64,000 bases of DNA from an uncultured Microbacteriaceae bacterium (GTDB lineage Bacteria > Actinomycetota > Actinomycetes > Actinomycetales > Microbacteriaceae), in assembly GCA_937872445.1 (NCBI GenBank), contig CALMSL010000192.1, forward strand, positions 1 through 64,000. Reading direction: 5' to 3'. A program made the translations under genes and the position numbers. The first letter of the stretch is position 1. Each line of letters begins with the position of its first letter. The notes below the pieces were generated by a model. It had not been told where the DNA came from and ran no database searches. It was given only the letters and a program-made list of their open reading frames with translations. This document shows, piece after piece, positions 61,801 through 64,000 of this stretch.

Positions 61801-62390
61801 TGTACGTCTCCGACCATCCGCTCGCCGGTCTCGAACTCCAGCTCGCGAAACACGCGAGCGTGGGGATTTCGGAGCTGCTCGCGGGCGATGCCGCGTCCGA
61901 CGGCGACACGGTATCGGTGGCAGGGCTCATCACGAGCGTGCAGCACCGTACGGCACGCAACAGCGGGAACCCTTACGGCATCGTCCAGGTTGAGGATTTC
62001 GGCGGTGAGATTTCAATCCTGTTCCTCGGAAAGACGTATCAGGAGTTTTCGCCTGCCCTCGTCAACGACTCCATCGTGGTTGTGAAGGGCCGAGTCAGCG
62101 AGCGCGACGACGGCGTTGCACTGCACGCGGTGAGCTTGTTCTCTCCGGACCTCGGCCAGAGTCTCGGTGCCGGGCCGCTCGTCATCTCGGTGCCGGAGGT
62201 TCGGGCAACCACGGACGTCGTGACGGCGCTCAACGACGTCCTCATCCGGCACTCCGGCGACAACGAGGTGCGGCTGAAGCTCGTCAAGGGCGAAACCGCG
62301 CGGATGTTCGAGGTGCCGTATCCGGTGAGCGTGAGCGCCGATCTGTACGGTGAGCTCAAGTCCCTGCTCGGACCGAATTGCCTGAATTGA
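58875..62390 (+). CDS. dnaE: DNA polymerase III subunit alpha
   Basis: Replicative polymerase of 1171 aa from the chosen TTG. The N-terminal PHP domain begins FVHLHVHSEYSMLDG. The polymerase palm carries the catalytic PDIDIDFDDRR motif, with GPGRGSAAGSLVAYA just before and LYRPGPMGMN after. A helix-hairpin-helix and a C-terminal OB fold (VAGLITSVQHRTA) follow. The TTG has GGAGAG and a -10 box upstream. An in-frame ATG at 58818 would add 19 residues but lacks a ribosome-binding site. Confidence 0.96.
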   Translation: MPPSSDSFVHLHVHSEYSMLDGAARVGPLIDAAVEQGMPAIAVTDHGNMFGAHDFWTTATAAGIKPIIGTEAYVTPGTARADKTRVRWGDGGENDVGGSGAYTHMTLLARNNVGMHNLFRMSSLASIEGFYYKPRMDRELLSRYGEGVIATTGCVGGEVQTRLRLGQYDEARTAASELQDIFGKENFYCEIMDHGIDIERRTMSELLTLAKELGMPLVATNDLHYTHAGDAEAHAALLCVQSGSTLDDPNRFKFDSQEFYLKSAAEMRSLFADHPEAISNTLLIAESCDVSFEKRDLMPRFPVPQGHTEASWFAAEVDRGLKERFPAGVPEKHRAQADYEVGVINQMGFPGYFLVVADFIGWARENGIRVGPGRGSAAGSLVAYAMKITGLDPLAHGLIFERFLNPDRISMPDIDIDFDDRRRGEVIRYVTQKYGDDRVAQIVTYGTIKAKQALKDSARVLGMPYAVGEKLTKAMPVPIMGKDMGLADVTDKSSARYKEAGDLRAIVDADPEAARVFHTALGIENLKRQWGVHAAGVIMSAEPLLDVLPIMKREDDGAIITQFDQPPCEKLGLLKMDFLGLRNLTVLQDALVSIKSNRGENVVLEDLDLGGDAKTYELLSRGDTLGVFQLDGGPLRSLLKQLKPDSFNDITAVIALYRPGPMGMNSHTKYALRKNGLEEVDAIHPELAEPLADILGETYGLVIYQEQVMAAAQKVAGFTLSQADTLRKAMGKKDLKVLNKEFANFAAGMEKNGYSTDAASALWGIMVPFSDYGFNKSHGAAYAVLSYWTAYLKANYPAEYMSALLTSVGDSKDKLGVYLAECRRMGIRVLPPDVNESAGDFTAAGEDIRFGLGAIRNVGANVVEAIRAAREEKGRFESFHDFLAKVPLQVANKRTVESLVKAGAFDSLGCTRRALVEIHEDAIDAAVTQKRAEANGQVGFDFDSLWEEPQAVNKVPDRPEWSKRDKLAFEREMLGLYVSDHPLAGLELQLAKHASVGISELLAGDAASDGDTVSVAGLITSVQHRTARNSGNPYGIVQVEDFGGEISILFLGKTYQEFSPALVNDSIVVVKGRVSERDDGVALHAVSLFSPDLGQSLGAGPLVISVPEVRATTDVVTALNDVLIRHSGDNEVRLKLVKGETARMFEVPYPVSVSADLYGELKSLLGPNCLN

Positions 62391-62435
62391 CCACCCTCGC
62401 TCCTTCCCAGACACCCGTGCCGTGCGCGGTCGAAC

Positions 62436-62441
62436 TAGGCT
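62436..62441 (+). promoter_or_regulatory. -10 box for leaderless hisD transcript
   Basis: TAGGCT ends 9 nt before the hisD ATG, with no Shine-Dalgarno between. Confidence 0.45.
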
Positions 62442-62450
62442 GATCCCGCC

Positions 62451-63788
62451 ATGATTTCCACGATTGACCTGCGCGGGACCACCCCGACGGCGCGCGAGCT
62501 CCGCCTGCTCGTTCCGCGTGCGGAAGTGGATGTCGCCGGCTCGATGGCACAGGCAGCGCAACTCGTCGAAGACGTGCGGGACCACGGCGAATCCGCGCTG
62601 AAGGATCAGGCGGAGAAGTTCGATGGAGTGCGCCCGGAGCACGTCCGCGTCGCACCGAAGCGCATCGCGGCGTCTCTGGACAAGCTCCGGCCGAACGTCC
62701 GCGCTGCCCTGGAGGAGAGCATCCGGCGGGTGCGCGCGGTCTCCTCTGCGGCCATGCCCATTCCCATCTCCACGGAGCTCGCCGAGGGTGCCATCGTCGC
62801 CCACCGCTGGCGGCCGATGGGACGGGTAGGCCTCTACGTCCCCGGCGGCAAGGCCGTGTATCCGTCGAGCGTCGTCATGAACGCGGTCCCTGCGCAGGTC
62901 GCCGGAGTCGGTTCGGTGGCGATCGCATCCCCGCCCCAGAAGGAATTCGGTGGGGAAGTGCACCCGGTGATTCTCGCCGCTGCGGGACTCCTCGGAATCG
63001 ACGAGGTGTACGCGATGGGCGGACCCGGCGCGATCGGCGCCTTCGCCTATGGGGTCCCCGAGCTCGAACTGGAGCCGGTGGACCTCATCACGGGCCCGGG
63101 CAACGTGTGGGTCGCTGCGGCGAAGCGAGTGGTGCGCGGCGTGGTGGGGATCGATGCAGAGGCCGGCCCCACTGAGATCCTGATCATTGCCGACGATTCG
63201 GCAGATGCGGTGCTCGTCGCCGCGGACCTGGTCAGCCAGGCGGAGCACGACGAACTCGCTGCAGCCGTGCTGGTCACCGATTCCGACGGTTTCGCGGGCA
63301 GAGTGCGAGCCGAACTCGGGCTGCTGGCGGAAAGCGCACGCAAGGGAACCCGCGTACGCGCGGCGATCGACGGCAGGCAGTCCGCGATCGTCCTCGTCGA
63401 TTCGCTCGAGCAGGCTGCGGCATTCAGCAACGCGTACGGGCCGGAGCACCTCGAACTTCAGGTCCGCGGGCCGGAAACCCTTCTTGCCTCCATCTCGAAC
63501 GCCGGCGCGATCTTCCTCGGCGAGGACTCCCCGGTGAGCCTCGGCGATTACCTCGCCGGATCGAATCACGTGCTTCCGACCGGCGGTCAGGCCCGATTCG
63601 CCTCTGGCCTCGGAGTCCACACGTTTCTGCGACCGCAACAGGTGATCAGCTACGACCGCGGCGCTCTCGGCGCCGTCCGGGCGCACATTTCCGCGCTGGC
63701 GACGGCCGAGGATTTGCCGGCGCACGCGGATGCCGTGACCGCACGGTTCCGTGGGGAAACCACGGACGGTGCACACGCCGTGCCGTAG
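62451..63788 (+). CDS. hisD: histidinol dehydrogenase
   Basis: A 445-aa zinc enzyme catalysing the last two NAD-dependent steps of histidine synthesis. Signatures are GRVGLYVPGGKAVYPSSVVMNAVPA, TGPGNVWVAAAKR, GIDAEAGPTEILIIAD, SQAEHDELAAAV, AYGPEHLEL and the C-terminal GLGVHTFLRPQQV. Length is normal. Other his genes are not in the window, though hisD is commonly near dnaE and nrdR in actinobacteria. Confidence 0.97.
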   Translation: MISTIDLRGTTPTARELRLLVPRAEVDVAGSMAQAAQLVEDVRDHGESALKDQAEKFDGVRPEHVRVAPKRIAASLDKLRPNVRAALEESIRRVRAVSSAAMPIPISTELAEGAIVAHRWRPMGRVGLYVPGGKAVYPSSVVMNAVPAQVAGVGSVAIASPPQKEFGGEVHPVILAAAGLLGIDEVYAMGGPGAIGAFAYGVPELELEPVDLITGPGNVWVAAAKRVVRGVVGIDAEAGPTEILIIADDSADAVLVAADLVSQAEHDELAAAVLVTDSDGFAGRVRAELGLLAESARKGTRVRAAIDGRQSAIVLVDSLEQAAAFSNAYGPEHLELQVRGPETLLASISNAGAIFLGEDSPVSLGDYLAGSNHVLPTGGQARFASGLGVHTFLRPQQVISYDRGALGAVRAHISALATAEDLPAHADAVTARFRGETTDGAHAVP

Positions 63789-63791
63789 GCT
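63786..63791 (+). promoter_or_regulatory. -10 box for leaderless nrdR transcript
   Basis: TAGGCT overlaps the hisD stop codon and ends 9 nt before the nrdR ATG. No Shine-Dalgarno is present. Confidence 0.45.
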
Positions 63792-63800
63792 TGACGCACC

Positions 63801-64000
63801 ATGTTCTGCCCCTTCTGCCGCTATCCGGACTCCAGGGTCGTCGACTCGCGCACGAGCGATGACGGGCTGTCCATCCGCCGCCGCCGACAGTGCCCCGAGT
63901 GCGGGCGCCGGTTCAGCACGACGGAAACGGCGAGCCTCAATGTGGTGAAGCGCAGCGGGGTTGTCCAGCCGTTCAGCCGCGAGAAAATCGTGGCTGGCGT
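63801..64000 (+). CDS. nrdR: transcriptional regulator NrdR (5' part, cut by window end)
   Basis: Partial gene: 66 codons are visible and no stop is reached. The N-terminal zinc ribbon is complete, with CPFC (Cys3, Cys6) and CPEC (Cys31, Cys34), followed by RRFSTTE and the start of the ATP-cone ([16 protein letters not shown]). NrdR represses ribonucleotide reductase genes according to ATP/dATP status. The rest lies beyond the window. Confidence 0.95.
   Translation, partial: MFCPFCRYPDSRVVDSRTSDDGLSIRRRRQCPECGRRFSTTETASLNVVKRSGVVQPFSREKIVAG

Noticed and set aside
1-64000. tRNA, rRNA, CRISPR, insertion sequences, prophage, riboswitches
   Set aside because: Nothing matching was recognised by reading; covariance-model searches for small RNAs could not be run.

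Overview
This is 64 kb of GC-rich chromosome from an actinobacterium, most likely of the family Microbacteriaceae. The signs are strong coding bias, frequent GTG/TTG starts, many ATGA/GTGA gene overlaps, a dcw cluster followed by sepF-yggT-divIVA, the GarA/FtsR pair, and a kinase next to an Rv2175c-type protein. A MurE without the DAP signature also fits the family's unusual peptidoglycan. The lineage is inferred from gene content and order. No rRNA, tRNA, insertion sequence, prophage or CRISPR array was recognised, and no gene-free stretch exceeds 300 bases.

Layout. 1-7.97 kb: small housekeeping and accessory genes (methyltransferase, degenerate CPBP-like membrane protein, hemerythrin-domain protein, MsrA, lipoprotein, SRPBCC, DUF4287, maltokinase-cap-like, VOC, J-domain/NERD-like protein, long GapB-type GAPDH). 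7.98-9.74 kb: a tight ECF sigma factor-ogt-tag operon with a textbook ECF promoter, which looks like a self-contained DNA-alkylation response. 9.77-11.6 kb: a short terpene-cyclase-like protein and a DUF1295 membrane enzyme. 11.6-20.7 kb: a six-gene minus-strand operon (DUF2877/AllH, FdrA/AllF, DUF1116/AllG, carbamate kinase, biuret-hydrolase-like enzyme, NCS2 permease fused to an allophanate-hydrolase C-terminal-like domain), divergent from a PucR regulator. It reads as an import-and-phosphorolysis route for a small ureide that yields carbamoyl phosphate, then ATP, CO2 and ammonia. No ring-opening genes are present. This is the most novel-looking part of the window.

20.7-29.5 kb: pgsA-like gene, GarA/OdhI-like FHA protein, FtsR, a second MerR regulator (Rv1830-like), two orphan ParA/MinD ATPases around pyruvate carboxylase, and peptide deformylase. 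29.5-39.1 kb: FadD, PlsC, class II DAHP synthase, a PASTA kinase, a LysM/lysozyme-like exported protein, an Rv2175c-type DNA-binding protein, a polyprenyl diphosphate synthase and DUF3040. This gene set is syntenic with the M. tuberculosis Rv2165c-Rv2187 region.

39.4-57.9 kb: the dcw cluster mraZ-rsmH-ftsL-ftsI-murE-murF-mraY-murD-ftsW-murG-murC-ftsQ-ftsZ, then yggS-sepF-yggT-divIVA-lspA. Genes overlap by a few bases almost throughout; ddl and murB are not in the cluster. Upstream of mraZ are three GTGGA repeats at exact 10-bp phase. Upstream of ftsZ is a MerR-type dyad, the expected target of the FtsR encoded in this window. 57.9-64 kb: RluD-type pseudouridine synthase, dnaE, hisD and the start of nrdR, cut by the window end.

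A pattern across the window: at least ten genes have a TAnnnT hexamer ending 6-9 nt before the start codon and no ribosome-binding site, so leaderless transcription appears common.
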